Shown in pieces: positions 55,300 through 63,819 of a stretch of DNA of 64,000 nt. This DNA comes from Methylotenera oryzisoli. GTDB lineage: Bacteria > Pseudomonadota > Gammaproteobacteria > Burkholderiales > Methylophilaceae. The DNA is taken from positions 57,462 through 121,461 of the forward strand of contig CAMDXI010000002.1 of assembly GCA_945878695.1 (NCBI GenBank), read 5' to 3'. The translations under genes and the position numbers were made by a program. The first letter of the stretch is position 1. The number at the start of each line of letters is the position of its first letter. The notes beneath the pieces were generated by a model. It searched no databases. It was given only the letters and a program-made list of their open reading frames with translations, and was not told the DNA's origin.

Positions 55300-55638
55300 A
55301 TGAGTGACAACTGCATATTTTGTAAAATTGTAAGTGGCGCAGTCCCCTCCACAAAAATATACGAAGACAACGATGTGATTGCCTTTAATGACATTAGGCC
55401 ATCGGCTAGCGTACATTTTTTGATTGTGCCAAAATTACACATAGACAGCTTAGCCAGCTGTGAAAACGAACATCAGGCATTATTGGGTAAAATGCTATTG
55501 CTTGCGCCGAAATTAGCAAAACAGCAAGGTTTAGCAGGGTTCAAGACCCTAATAAATACCGGTGTAGAAGGTGGTCAAGAAGTGTTTCATATTCATGTGC
55601 ATGTAATGGGCGGTGGCGATAAGTCACGCAATAACTAA
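55300..55638 (+). CDS. hinT: HIT-family purine nucleoside phosphoramidase HinT
   Basis: Histidine-triad nucleotide-binding protein, 112 residues, hydrolyses AMP-lysine and other phosphoramidates. CIFCKIVSGAVPSTKIYEDN at the N-terminus, HFLIVPKLHIDSL, and the triad HIHVHVMGG near the C-terminus. Common neighbour of hisE and tat genes in proteobacteria. Physiological role unsettled. Confidence 0.95.
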   Translation: MSDNCIFCKIVSGAVPSTKIYEDNDVIAFNDIRPSASVHFLIVPKLHIDSLASCENEHQALLGKMLLLAPKLAKQQGLAGFKTLINTGVEGGQEVFHIHVHVMGGGDKSRNN

Positions 55639-55662
55639 CTTTAATATTTTAGGAGTATCGTC

Positions 55663-56055
55663 ATGGGATCATTAAGCATTTGGCATTGGTTAATTGTATT
55701 GTTAATAGTGGTGCTGGTTTTTGGCACCAAGAAATTACGCAACATGGGCGGCGACGTTGGTGGCGCGGTTAAAGATTTTAAAGATGCGGTCAATGAAGGC
55801 AAAGCCGCTTTAGAAAAACCCGTTGCGGCAGCCGCTGTTTCGACAGCCAAACCTAAAGCAGCCGCCAAAAAACCAGCCGCGGTTAAAAAACCTGCAGTTG
55901 CCAAAAAACCGGCCGCCAAAAAACCAGCAGCGGTTAAAAAACCTGCAGTTGCTAAAAAGCCGGCCGTTAAAAAACCAGCCGCGGTTAAAAAACCTGCAGT
56001 TGCTAAAAAGCCGGTCGCAGCAAAAAAACCCGCTGCTAAGAAACCAGCCGCGTAG
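55663..56055 (+). CDS. tatA: Sec-independent translocase subunit TatA with Lys-rich repeat tail
   Basis: Pore-forming subunit of the twin-arginine system that exports folded proteins. The normal part is residues 1-~58: membrane helix [20 protein letters not shown], the hinge GTKKLR, and the amphipathic helix [18 protein letters not shown]. Instead of a short acidic or neutral tail, residues 60-130 form a KKPA-type repeat with three 51-base tandem units. Total length 130, compared with the usual 60-90. AGGAG precedes the ATG. First gene of tatABC. Confidence 0.92.
   Translation: MGSLSIWHWLIVLLIVVLVFGTKKLRNMGGDVGGAVKDFKDAVNEGKAALEKPVAAAAVSTAKPKAAAKKPAAVKKPAVAKKPAAKKPAAVKKPAVAKKPAVKKPAAVKKPAVAKKPVAAKKPAAKKPAA
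55867..56019 (+). repeat. Three tandem 51-bp repeats in tatA
   Basis: Units at 55867-55917, 55918-55968 and 55969-56019 each encode a 17-residue block of the pattern [17 protein letters not shown]. They differ by only a few bases. The high DNA identity indicates recent expansion, and copy number may vary between strains. Confidence 0.92.
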
Positions 56056-56077
56056 TAATTTTTCAATCTGATTTTAC

Positions 56078-56404
56078 GTGTTTGATGTTTCATTTTCTGA
56101 GCTACTGGTCATCGCATTTGTTGCGTTGATCGTCATAGGCCCAGAAAAATTGCCGAAAGTCGCGCGCACGCTTGGCGCGCTTGTCGGACGCATGCAGCGT
56201 TATCTGGCGGAAGTCAAAGAAGAAGTCAATCGCGAGGCGCGCTTTGAAGAATTGCAGCAATTGCAAAATGAAATAAAGCAAAGCAGCCATAAGGCCCAGT
56301 CCAAAGCGCAGCGTAAAGTCAGCGAGCTGACGCAAGAGCTTGATTTCCAAGCATTGGATGCCTTAGAAACGGTTTCGGCAAAAGAGCCGTCAGCCAAAAG
56401 CTAA
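56078..56404 (+). CDS. tatB: Sec-independent translocase subunit TatB
   Basis: Receptor subunit that, with TatC, binds twin-arginine signals. 108 residues. N-terminal helix MFDVSFSELLVIAFVALIVI, GPEKLPKVARTLGALVGRMQ (amphipathic helix start, typical of TatB), then a long Glu/Lys/Gln helix. GTG start at 56078 gives the standard MFDVSFSELL; no ATG fits. Lies 22 bases after tatA. Confidence 0.94.
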   Translation: MFDVSFSELLVIAFVALIVIGPEKLPKVARTLGALVGRMQRYLAEVKEEVNREARFEELQQLQNEIKQSSHKAQSKAQRKVSELTQELDFQALDALETVSAKEPSAKS

Positions 56405-56413
56405 CTTCACCCT

Positions 56414-57157
56414 GTGACCCCAACCGAAAATTTCATTAGCCATTTAGTTGAATTGCGTGACCGATTGTTGCGGACGCTGATTGGATTTGTATTGGTCTTG
56501 CTGATGCTGTTGCCGTTTGCCAATAAAATATACAGCTTATTAGCCGCCCCCTTGCTCGCACAATTACCCAGTGGCGGGCAGATGATAGCCACGGCGGTGA
56601 CCACGCCCTTTTTTGTGCCCATGAAAGTTGCCATGATGGCGGCCTTCATTATTTCCCTGCCGCATACCATGTATCAGGCTTGGTCTTTCGTTGCGCCTGG
56701 ATTGTATGCACATGAAAAAAAATTCATGGTGCCCATGATAGTGGCTAGCTGTTGTTTGTTTTTAATGGGCATGGCTTTCGCCTACTTCCTGGTGCTGCCA
56801 GTCATTTTTGGATTTATTATTAGCGCAGCCCCCGTTGGGGTGGCCGTCATGACCGATATAGCCAATTACCTGGACTTCGTGATCGGCCTGTTTTTTGCAT
56901 TCGGTTTGGCGTTTCAAGTGCCTATTGCCGTTATTTTGGTGGTGTATTTTGGCTGGTTAGACGTGATCCAGTTGAAGGCCATGCGAGCTTATGTGGTGGT
57001 GGGGGCGTTCATCCTTGGGGCTATTTTTACCCCACCTGATGTGGTTTCGCAGTTTATGTTGGCGCTGCCCATTTGCATGCTCTACGAGCTGGGTATGTTA
57101 TTGGCTGGTTTTATCACTAAAACAAAAAGTAGCGAGCCTGACTCGCTAGCCTTATAG
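56414..57157 (+). CDS. tatC: Sec-independent translocase subunit TatC
   Basis: Polytopic core of the Tat system with six helices, 247 residues. Conserved N-terminal FISHLVELRDRLLRTLIGFV, the PHTMYQAWSFVAPGLYAHEKK segment with the signal-binding Glu, and the later YRLGMLLAGF-like end (CMLYELGMLLAGF). GTG start at 56414. Its stop codon sits inside a palindrome that also contains the stop of the converging protease gene. NarG has no functional Tat signal; the Rieske protein of petA is a likely client. Confidence 0.95.
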   Translation: MTPTENFISHLVELRDRLLRTLIGFVLVLLMLLPFANKIYSLLAAPLLAQLPSGGQMIATAVTTPFFVPMKVAMMAAFIISLPHTMYQAWSFVAPGLYAHEKKFMVPMIVASCCLFLMGMAFAYFLVLPVIFGFIISAAPVGVAVMTDIANYLDFVIGLFFAFGLAFQVPIAVILVVYFGWLDVIQLKAMRAYVVVGAFILGAIFTPPDVVSQFMLALPICMLYELGMLLAGFITKTKSSEPDSLAL

Positions 57158-57173
57158 GCCAGGCCTATTTTTT
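57154..57173 (+). terminator. Palindromic terminator shared by the tatC and protease stop codons
   Basis: ATAGGCC (57154-57160), A, GGCCTAT (57162-57168), then T6 through 57173. The tatC stop TAG (57155-57157) lies in the left arm and the protease stop (57165-57167, minus strand) in the right arm. A second hairpin AGCGAG/CTCGCT (57131-57147) precedes it inside the last tatC codons. Works as a terminator for tatC; there is no T-run for the minus direction. Confidence 0.65.
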
Positions 57174-58346
57174 GGCGAGTGGTTTTGGTCGCTTGCCGAC
57201 TTTGACCTTTAAATTCAGATTTTTTTCAGCACGGGCAATGCTGAGGCTAGCTTGTTGGTTAGGCGTCAAGGCCGCAATTAAATTAAGCATGGAGCCCGTG
57301 TCGTAAATGGGCTTGCCATCTATGGCTAGCAATACATCCCCTGCCAGCACGCCGGCGTTGTCAGCAGGCCCGCCTTTAAGCACCCCCGCCACCAAGGCCC
57401 CTTGTGCCTGTTTTAGTTTGAACGATTCGGCTAATTCAGGCGTGATGTCCTGCGCTTGTATGCCTATCCAGCCGCGCGTGACGTTGCCTAGGCTAACTAT
57501 TTGTTCCATTACTTGGCGCGCTAAACTAGCTGGTATGGCAAAGCCTATGCCCATGGACCCACCGCTGCGGGAGTAAATCGCACTGTTAATGCCGACCAAA
57601 TTCCCTTCGGTATCAATTAACGCGCCTCCTGAATTGCCTGGATTAATCGATGCATCCGTTTGAATAAAGTTTTCAAAGGTATTGATGCCTAAATGCGTGC
57701 GACCAAGGGCGCTAATGATTCCTTGCGTGACCGTTTGGCCAACCCCAAACGGATTGCCTATGGCCAGCACTACGTCGCCTACGTTTAATTTATCTGTACT
57801 GGCAAACGTGATGGCAGGTAAGTTTTGGGCGTCTATTTTAATGAGCGCCAAATCGGTTTCAGGGTCGGTTCCTACGACTTTTGCGGACATCTTACGACCG
57901 TCAGACAGGGCAATGTCAATTTCATCAGCACTAGCTATCACATGGTTATTGGTCAGTATGAGGCCTTGCTCGCTGACAATGACGCCCGATCCCAGGCTAT
58001 TTTCAGCATGATTTTGACCGTCGTTATCCTCAAATTGATCGCCAAAAAAATGGCGGAACATCGGGTCGTCCAAGTATTTTTGATGCGGGTTGTCGGCGGC
58101 TTTTTTACTGGTAAATACATTCACCACCGCCGGCATGGCTTTTTTTACTGCCAGACTGTAGGAGCCTGCCGAACGCAAACCTAAGCTAGGCTCGGCGTAT
58201 TTAACCAATACGGCCGATTTTTTTTGGGGGCTAAGGTTTTCTAATAAATGCGGTGCAAAGGTACGCAGCACAAACAAAAGCGCTAAGCACAGGGTGGTGG
58301 TTTGGGCAAAAATGAGCCATAGTTTTTTGCTGAGCGATGGGTGCAT
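57165..58346 (-). CDS. HtrA-family serine endoprotease (DegS/AlgW-like)
   Basis: Periplasmic trypsin-like protease anchored by one N-terminal helix (LWLIFAQTTTLCLALLFVL), with a single PDZ domain. Catalytic triad: His in LTNNHVI, Asp in TDLALIK, Ser in NPGNSGGALID. PDZ around residues 285-375 (AGVLAGDVLLAIDGKPIYDT). 393 residues with one PDZ fits DegS/AlgW, which cleave an anti-sigma-E factor on outer-membrane stress, rather than DegP/DegQ with two PDZ domains. No rseA or rpoE is in the window. Converges on tatC. Confidence 0.88.
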   Translation of the reverse strand: MHPSLSKKLWLIFAQTTTLCLALLFVLRTFAPHLLENLSPQKKSAVLVKYAEPSLGLRSAGSYSLAVKKAMPAVVNVFTSKKAADNPHQKYLDDPMFRHFFGDQFEDNDGQNHAENSLGSGVIVSEQGLILTNNHVIASADEIDIALSDGRKMSAKVVGTDPETDLALIKIDAQNLPAITFASTDKLNVGDVVLAIGNPFGVGQTVTQGIISALGRTHLGINTFENFIQTDASINPGNSGGALIDTEGNLVGINSAIYSRSGGSMGIGFAIPASLARQVMEQIVSLGNVTRGWIGIQAQDITPELAESFKLKQAQGALVAGVLKGGPADNAGVLAGDVLLAIDGKPIYDTGSMLNLIAALTPNQQASLSIARAEKNLNLKVKVGKRPKPLAKK

Positions 58347-58513
58347 GGTTATGAATTAATAGTGGGCTAAATAAACAACATGCCTAGTTAAAATTAAATG
58401 GTAACAGCAAGTGCTAACTATGGTTTTTACTTTGAGCTATGGCGCTTTGCAATGTAATATCGGCCTATTGTAGCGAATATTCAAGACCTAAGTAATAAAA
58501 AAGGGTGCACGCG

Positions 58514-59263
58514 ATGGTTAGGCTTAATGATTTGATCAACTATACCCAGCAATTCATGCAAGTGGATCGCCATAAAGACTATTGCCCAAATGGCTTGCAA
58601 GTTGAAGGGCGGGACGAGGTGGGAAAAATAGTCACTGGGGTCAGTGCGAGCTTGGCATTTTTACAGCAGGCTGCCGCGCGTGGTGCCGATTTAGTATTGG
58701 TTCATCATGGCTATTTCTGGCGCAATGAGGACCCGAGAGTCGTTGGCATTAAGCGCAAAAGACTGGCATTTTTGATGGAAAGAAACATCAGTTTGATGGC
58801 CTACCATTTACCCTTGGACGCCCACCCTGAAGTTGGCAACAATGCCACTTTAGGCCGTAAGCTAGGGCTGGTGCAAACGGGGTCAGTTGGTGACGCTAAC
58901 TTGGTTTGCTATGGCAGCCTGGAACAGCCATGCAGTTTAGCTGCTTTTGCTAAGCGCATAGAGACGGCGCTGCAAAGGCCTAGCTTGGTGGTGGGTGATT
59001 TGGATAAAAAACTCAAAACCGTTGCATGGTGCACAGGCGCTGGCCAATCTTATATGGAAGACGCGATTAGCTTGGGCGTCGATGCCTTCATTAGTGGGGA
59101 AATATCGGAACAAACCACTCACTTGGCCCATGAGTCTGGGGTGGCCTACATTGCTGCTGGCCACCATGCCACTGAGCGTTATGGCGTTCAGGCATTGGGC
59201 GAGCATTTGGCAAAAAAATTCGCGCTGGAGCATGAATTTTTAGACCTATATAATCCAGTTTAA
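58514..59263 (+). CDS. Nif3-like dinuclear metal-binding protein (YbgI family)
   Basis: Widespread hexameric protein with a dimetal site, annotated variously as a GTP cyclohydrolase I type 2 homologue; biochemical role uncertain. 249 residues. DYCPNGLQVEG, DLVLVHHGYFW (metal His-His), AYHLPLDAHPEVGNNATLGR and the C-terminal GHHATERYGVQALGEHL with the second metal set. Start at 58514 follows AAAAAAGGG; an upstream GTG at 58505 is less likely. Divergent from the protease gene across ~167 bases. Confidence 0.88.
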   Translation: MVRLNDLINYTQQFMQVDRHKDYCPNGLQVEGRDEVGKIVTGVSASLAFLQQAAARGADLVLVHHGYFWRNEDPRVVGIKRKRLAFLMERNISLMAYHLPLDAHPEVGNNATLGRKLGLVQTGSVGDANLVCYGSLEQPCSLAAFAKRIETALQRPSLVVGDLDKKLKTVAWCTGAGQSYMEDAISLGVDAFISGEISEQTTHLAHESGVAYIAAGHHATERYGVQALGEHLAKKFALEHEFLDLYNPV

Positions 59264-59464
59264 CTGTTATTTTTCAATAACTTATAAAATAAAACTTTAA
59301 CTTATAAACAAAAAATTGTACAATATAACCAATCTGAAATATGCAGGGCTTTGAAGACTAAACAAAGTGGTTAACGATTAAAAGAATTTATTGTGTACGT
59401 GGCTGAATTATTAAGCATCCTAGCCATCCAATCCGGTCAATCCAAATTAGTTCATGAGGAAAAC

Positions 59465-60103
59465 ATGTCAGACACACCAAATGACAAGAAAAAAAATGCA
59501 GCGCAAGCCGATCAAGCCACTGCGGTTGATTTAGAAAAGCGCAACTTTTTAATCGCCACGTCCAGCGTAGGCGCGCTGGGTTGCGCCGCTGCCGCCGTGC
59601 CCTTTGTGTTGAGCATGACGCCAAGTGAGCGCGCCAAAGCCGCCGGTGCGCCAGTGGAAGTGGACATCAGTAAAATAGCCCCGGGCAGCATGATGACCGT
59701 GGAGTGGCGTGGTAAGCCGGTCTGGATTATCAACCGTACTGAAGAGATGACGGCGGAGTTGGCTAAGCACGATGATCAGTTGACCGATCCTAGTTGCGAC
59801 GTGGTGTCTCAGCAACCCGATTATTGTAAAAGCACGGATAGATCCATTAAGCCGAATTTAGCGGTCATGGTGGGTATCTGTACTCACTTGGGCTGTTCTC
59901 CTTCCGCCAAGCTTCAGCCTAAGGGTGACATGGGTGACAATTGGACTGGCGGTTTCTTTTGCCCTTGCCATGGCTCTAAGTTCGATCTAGCGGGGCGCGT
60001 ATTTAAAGGCTCTCCGGCACCGACTAACTTGGTGGTGCCGCCGCATAAATACTTAACGGATACAACCTTGCTGATTGGTGTGGATACTGAGGATAAGGCT
60101 TAA
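59465..60103 (+). CDS. petA: Ubiquinol-cytochrome c reductase Rieske iron-sulfur subunit
   Basis: [2Fe-2S] subunit of the cytochrome bc1 complex that takes the first electron from ubiquinol. One N-terminal helix carries a Tat-type context: KRNFLIATSSVGALGCAAAA, with an arginine just before the hydrophobic stretch. Cluster ligands: Cys and His in CTHLGC and Cys and His in CPCHGSKFD. Start 59465 is chosen because GAGGAAA is upstream; an open frame back to a GTG at 59393 is not supported. 212 residues. First gene of petABC; the ~200-base A/T-rich gap upstream (59264-59464) probably holds the promoter, with no clear -35/-10 pair. Confidence 0.95.
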   Translation: MSDTPNDKKKNAAQADQATAVDLEKRNFLIATSSVGALGCAAAAVPFVLSMTPSERAKAAGAPVEVDISKIAPGSMMTVEWRGKPVWIINRTEEMTAELAKHDDQLTDPSCDVVSQQPDYCKSTDRSIKPNLAVMVGICTHLGCSPSAKLQPKGDMGDNWTGGFFCPCHGSKFDLAGRVFKGSPAPTNLVVPPHKYLTDTTLLIGVDTEDKA

Positions 60104-60106
60104 GTC

Positions 60107-61441
60107 ATGACAAATAAAACAAATGCAGATAAAAAATCAGTGGTCGCCAATGCGCTAGGCCAAGGTTTAGAATGGGTCGATGCGCGCTTTCCCTTAAGCA
60201 GCAACATTAAGGCCCACTTAACCGAATACTACGCGCCTAAGAATTTCAATTTTTGGTATTTCTTTGGATCGCTGTCCTTGTTGGTGTTGGTCTTGCAGAT
60301 TCTAACGGGCATATTCTTGACCATGCATTACAAGCCGGATGCCATGCTGGCGTTTGCTTCCGTTGAATACATTATGCGTGACGTGCCTTGGGGCTGGTTA
60401 ATCCGCTACATGCACTCCACCGGCGCTTCCATGTTTTTTGTGGTGGTGTACTTGCACATGTTCCGCGGCATCATTTATGGATCCTACCGTAATCCCCGCG
60501 AGCTTATTTGGCTGTTTGGTGTGGGCATTTTCTTGTGTTTGATGGGCGAAGCTTTCTTTGGCTACCTATTGCCCTGGGGTCAAATGTCTTATTGGGGTGC
60601 GCAAGTGATTGTGAACTTATTCTCGGCCATTCCTTTTGTAGGTCCGGATGTGTCTGAGTGGTTGCGTGGCGATTACTTAGTGTCGGATGCCACCTTAAAC
60701 CGTTTCTTTGCTTTTCACGTGATTGCCTTGCCATTTGTTTTGGTTGGCTTGGTTGCGGCGCACATTATTGCCTTGCATGAGGTTGGTTCGAATAACCCGG
60801 ACGGCATAGAAATTAAAAAATTAAAAGACAAGAAAACCGGCATTCCATTAGATGGCATTCCTTTTCACCCGTATTACACGGTGAAAGACATCGTTGGTGT
60901 GGTGGTGTTTTTGATGGTGTTTTCTACCATTATCTTCTTTGCGCCGGAAATGGGTGGCTACTTCCTGGAAGCCAATAATTTTGTACCAGCTAACCCGCTG
61001 GTCACGCCGGCTCACATTGCGCCGGTTTGGTATTTCACGCCTTATTATTCCATATTGCGTGCGGTGCCACCGTTTCCTGGTGTTGGCTTTTTGGGCATAC
61101 CCCCATCGCTGTTTCCGGGTGTAGCAGCCATGGGTCTGTCCGTGCTGATCTTCGCCTTGCTGCCTTGGTTGGATAAGAGCCCAGTGAAATCCATACGCTA
61201 CCGCGGTCGTTTATATAAACAGTGGTTAGCGGCTTTTGTGGTGAGTTTCATTGTGCTGGGTTACCTAGGTACAGAGCCATCAAACGTTTGGGGTCAATTT
61301 GGCCCTTGGTTTGGCAATGCAGAGCGTGCCACGGTAGTAGCGCGTATTTTCATGCTGGTATATTTCGCATTTTTTATACTTATGCCTTGGTATAGCAAAA
61401 AAGATAAAACCTTAGCGGTACCAGAAAGGGTGACAGGATAA
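60107..61441 (+). CDS. petB: Cytochrome b subunit of the bc1 complex
   Basis: Eight-helix membrane subunit with two b haems and both quinone sites. 444 residues, a full-length bacterial cytochrome b. Haem His in YMHSTGASMFFVVVYLHMFR and FAFHVIALPFVLVGLVAAHI; the PEWY-like loop is in NPLVTPAHIAPVWYFTPYYS. Starts 3 bases after petA. Confidence 0.97.
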   Translation: MTNKTNADKKSVVANALGQGLEWVDARFPLSSNIKAHLTEYYAPKNFNFWYFFGSLSLLVLVLQILTGIFLTMHYKPDAMLAFASVEYIMRDVPWGWLIRYMHSTGASMFFVVVYLHMFRGIIYGSYRNPRELIWLFGVGIFLCLMGEAFFGYLLPWGQMSYWGAQVIVNLFSAIPFVGPDVSEWLRGDYLVSDATLNRFFAFHVIALPFVLVGLVAAHIIALHEVGSNNPDGIEIKKLKDKKTGIPLDGIPFHPYYTVKDIVGVVVFLMVFSTIIFFAPEMGGYFLEANNFVPANPLVTPAHIAPVWYFTPYYSILRAVPPFPGVGFLGIPPSLFPGVAAMGLSVLIFALLPWLDKSPVKSIRYRGRLYKQWLAAFVVSFIVLGYLGTEPSNVWGQFGPWFGNAERATVVARIFMLVYFAFFILMPWYSKKDKTLAVPERVTG

Positions 61442-61446
61442 TAACC

Positions 61447-62178
61447 ATGAAAAACACCATTAAACTAGGTTTAAGCGTTTTATCCGTATTGTCGGCCTTG
61501 CTGTTTGCTCAGCACGCCTTAGCAAACGCTGCCGCGCATTTGGACAAAGCGCCCATCGATGCCTCCAATCATGAATCTTTGCAACGCGGTGCGCGCACTT
61601 TTGTGAACAATTGCTTAAATTGCCACAGTGCTAATTACATGCGTTACAACCGCTTGCTAGCCATCGGCTTGACCGAAAAGCAAATCAAAGACAATTTGTT
61701 GTTTGCCGGTGAAAAGGTCGGCGACACCATGAAGGTGGCCATTAATCCAGAAGAGGCCAAAAAATGGTTTGGCGTGGCCCCGCCTGATTTGTCAGTGGAA
61801 GTGCGTGCCCGTGGGGCCGATTGGGTTTACAGCTACATGCGTGCCTTTTACCGCGATGAGACCAGCACAACGGGTTGGGGTAATTGCGTGTTTGATCCGG
61901 TGAGCTGCAAAGTTTCCATGCCGCATGTTTTGTATCAAATGCAGGGTGAGCAAATCATGAACCACGAAACGCATCAACTCGAGCTAAGCAAGCCAGGTAA
62001 ATTGGCACCAGCTGAATACGATGCCTTGGTGGGCGATTTAACGAATTTTCTAGCTTTTATGGCTGAGCCGGCTAAACAGCAGCGCAATCATTTAGGTTGG
62101 ATAGTATTACTCTTTTTAGCAGTGTTGTTGGTACTCACCTACAAACTCAAAAAAGCCTATTGGAAAGACATACATTAA
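61447..62178 (+). CDS. petC: Cytochrome c1 subunit of the bc1 complex
   Basis: Periplasm-facing c-type haem subunit. Signal-like N-terminal helix, CXXCH in NNCLNCHSANYMRYNR, the Met ligand probably in the C-terminal part, and a C-terminal anchor helix (LGWIVLLFLAVLLVLTYKLK). 243 residues. Motif GVAPPDLSVEVRARGADWVY is typical. Completes petABC; sspA begins 1 base after its stop. Confidence 0.96.
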   Translation: MKNTIKLGLSVLSVLSALLFAQHALANAAAHLDKAPIDASNHESLQRGARTFVNNCLNCHSANYMRYNRLLAIGLTEKQIKDNLLFAGEKVGDTMKVAINPEEAKKWFGVAPPDLSVEVRARGADWVYSYMRAFYRDETSTTGWGNCVFDPVSCKVSMPHVLYQMQGEQIMNHETHQLELSKPGKLAPAEYDALVGDLTNFLAFMAEPAKQQRNHLGWIVLLFLAVLLVLTYKLKKAYWKDIH

Positions 62179-62179
62179 A

Positions 62180-62779
62180 ATGATGACCTTATACTCAGGG
62201 ACAACCGATCCCTATAGCCACCGTTGCCGTATCGTATTATTTGAAAAAGGCATGGACTTTCAAGTAATCGACGTCGACCTGGCCAACAAACCTGAAGACC
62301 TTGCGGTGATAAATCCGTATAACCAAGTGCCAGTATTGGTTGAGCGTGATTTGGTTTTATCCGAAGCCAATATCATCAATGAGTACATCGATGAGCGTTT
62401 CCCTCACCCACAATTAATGCCGCCCGATCCGGTGATGCGTGCGCGTGCCCGCTTGTTTTTGTATAACTTCGAAAAAGAACTGTTCGATCACATCAAGGAC
62501 ATCGAGTCCGACGATGAGCAGCGTGCGGATAAAGCACGCATTACCGTGCGCGATAATTTGACGCAATTGGTGCCTATTTTTGCTAAGCAAAATTATTTGC
62601 TAGGCGACGATTACTCCATGCTGGACGTAGCAGTAACGCCCTTGTTATGGCGTTTGGATCACTACGGCATCGTCTTGCAAAACCAAGCCTCACCGATTCT
62701 AAAATACGCTGAACGTTTATTTTCAAGACCGCTGTACGCTGAGGCGATGACGCCATCAGAAAAAGTCATGCGCAAATAG
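62180..62779 (+). CDS. sspA: Stringent starvation protein A
   Basis: GST-fold regulator that binds RNA polymerase under starvation. 199 residues. N-terminal thioredoxin-like domain MTLYSGTTDPYSHRCRIVLF and VNPYNQVPVLVERDLVLSE-like segment (here VINPYNQVPVLVE); C-terminal helical domain with LLGDDYSMLDVAVTPLLWRL. ATG ATG at 62180/62183. Its place directly after petABC and before sspB is a standard betaproteobacterial and gammaproteobacterial arrangement. Confidence 0.95.
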   Translation: MMTLYSGTTDPYSHRCRIVLFEKGMDFQVIDVDLANKPEDLAVINPYNQVPVLVERDLVLSEANIINEYIDERFPHPQLMPPDPVMRARARLFLYNFEKELFDHIKDIESDDEQRADKARITVRDNLTQLVPIFAKQNYLLGDDYSMLDVAVTPLLWRLDHYGIVLQNQASPILKYAERLFSRPLYAEAMTPSEKVMRK

Positions 62780-62798
62780 TTGGGTATGCCTTACTAAC

Positions 62799-63224
62799 AT
62801 GACCACGGAGCAAGCATCCACCAAGCCCTACCTAATTAGGGCTATACACGAATGGTGTATGGATAATGGCTACACCCCTCACCTGCTGGTGGCAGTTAAC
62901 CCTCAAACACGTGTGCCTATGGCCTACGTTAAAGCAGGTGAGATAGTATTAAACCTAAACTACACCGCCACCAAAGATTTGCTCATGGATAACGAGGCGG
63001 TTAGTTTCTCGGCAAGGTTTGCTGGGGTGTCGCAGAATTTATACGTGCCCATGACGGCAGTAAAAGGCTTGTTTGCTAGAGAAACTGGGCAAGGCATGTT
63101 TTTTGAAGTCGACAACATGCCAGCTGATGGGGATTTATCCGATGGTGCTAGCCAAGTGCCAAATCAATCCAATGCAAGCACGGCAGTCAATAGCAAAAAA
63201 CCTAAGTTAACTATTGTAAAGTAG
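62799..63224 (+). CDS. sspB: ClpXP specificity-enhancing factor SspB
   Basis: Adaptor that delivers ssrA-tagged and other substrates to ClpXP. 141 residues. Folded N-terminal part TKPYLIRAIHEWCMDNGYTP and NLNYTATKDLLMDNEAVSFSARF, a flexible Asp/Gly-rich linker, and the ClpX-binding C-terminal end (KPKLTIVK), a close match to the usual LRVIK-like motif. Starts 19 bases after sspA. Confidence 0.94.
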   Translation: MTTEQASTKPYLIRAIHEWCMDNGYTPHLLVAVNPQTRVPMAYVKAGEIVLNLNYTATKDLLMDNEAVSFSARFAGVSQNLYVPMTAVKGLFARETGQGMFFEVDNMPADGDLSDGASQVPNQSNASTAVNSKKPKLTIVK

Positions 63225-63225
63225 C

Positions 63226-63253
63226 TTAACTTTTTTCAAAAAGTCAGTATAAT
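63226..63253 (+). promoter_or_regulatory. Promoter of the tRNA-tuf operon
   Basis: TATAAT at 63248-63253 with TTAACT at 63226-63231 (16-base spacer), followed by the G/C-rich CGCGTC discriminator. It is 18 bases upstream of the first tRNA, in the position of a stable-RNA promoter. Confidence 0.7.
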
Positions 63254-63270
63254 ACGCGTCTCAAATAAAC

Positions 63271-63346
63271 GCCGGATTAGCTCAGTTGGTAGAGCAGCGC
63301 ACTTGTAATGCGAAGGTCGTCAGTTCGATTCCGACATCCGGCACCA
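63271..63346 (+). tRNA. tRNA-Thr (anticodon TGT)
   Basis: 76 bases with CCA encoded. Acceptor GCCGGAT pairs with ATCCGGC; the anticodon loop is CTTGTAA with TGT; T-loop GTTCGATT. Reads ACA and related threonine codons. First of four tRNAs before tuf, in the order Thr-Tyr-Gly-Thr. Confidence 0.97.
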
Positions 63347-63418
63347 AATTCTTGTACAAATACCCTTTTATAGATTTGACAGCAGTTCAAATTATCAGCA
63401 TAATCGCGGGTTCGGTTT

Positions 63419-63503
63419 GGAGGGGTGGCCGAGTGGTTAAAGGCGACGGACTGTAAATCCGTTCTCTCAGAGTACGAAGGTTCGAAGCCTTCCCCCTCCA
63501 CCA
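63419..63503 (+). tRNA. tRNA-Tyr (anticodon GTA)
   Basis: 85 bases, a class II tRNA with a long variable arm, CCA encoded. Acceptor GGAGGGG / CCCCTCC. The anticodon loop in ACTGTAAAT contains GTA. The variable arm is TCTCAGAGTACG region. Confidence 0.97.
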
Positions 63504-63556
63504 AAGTTTTTAATACGCAGTAAGTAGGGCCTGTTGGCGTTGGTTTAGATGGGTGC

Positions 63557-63632
63557 GCGGGTGTAGCTCAGCTGGTAGAGCTTCAGTTTTCCAAACTGAA
63601 TGTCGCGAGTTCGAGTCTCGTCGCCCGCTCCA
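63557..63632 (+). tRNA. tRNA-Gly (anticodon TCC)
   Basis: 76 bases with CCA encoded. Acceptor GCGGGTG / CGCCCGC; the anticodon stem TCAGT/ACTGA encloses TTTCCAA with TCC. Decodes GGA and GGG. Confidence 0.96.
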
Positions 63633-63669
63633 AGTGCGATCGATTAGCGCTTGCTGTTGAGTAATTAAC

Positions 63670-63744
<75 letters not shown>

Positions 63745-63793
63745 CGATATAGTTTTAAGGTAGTAAAACGGCAGTATCATTTTAAATGTGTAC

Positions 63794-63819
63794 AAGTTTT
63801 ATTAATTCTAATAAAACTT
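63794..63819 (+). other. Perfect 11-bp hairpin in the tuf leader
   Basis: AAGTTTTATTA (63794-63804), loop ATTC, TAATAAAACTT (63809-63819). It lies between tRNA-Thr(GGT) and tuf, 34 bases upstream of the tuf start codon. All but two pairs are A-U, so it may be a processing or partial termination element that sets the tRNA:tuf mRNA ratio. Confidence 0.45.

Noticed and set aside
55867..56019. Tandem repeat as a CRISPR array
   Set aside because: Units are contiguous, in frame, without spacers, and encode the TatA tail.
59393..59464. Extended N-terminus of the Rieske protein from GTG 59393
   Set aside because: The ATG at 59465 has GAGGAAA and gives the normal N-terminus; the extension lacks family similarity.
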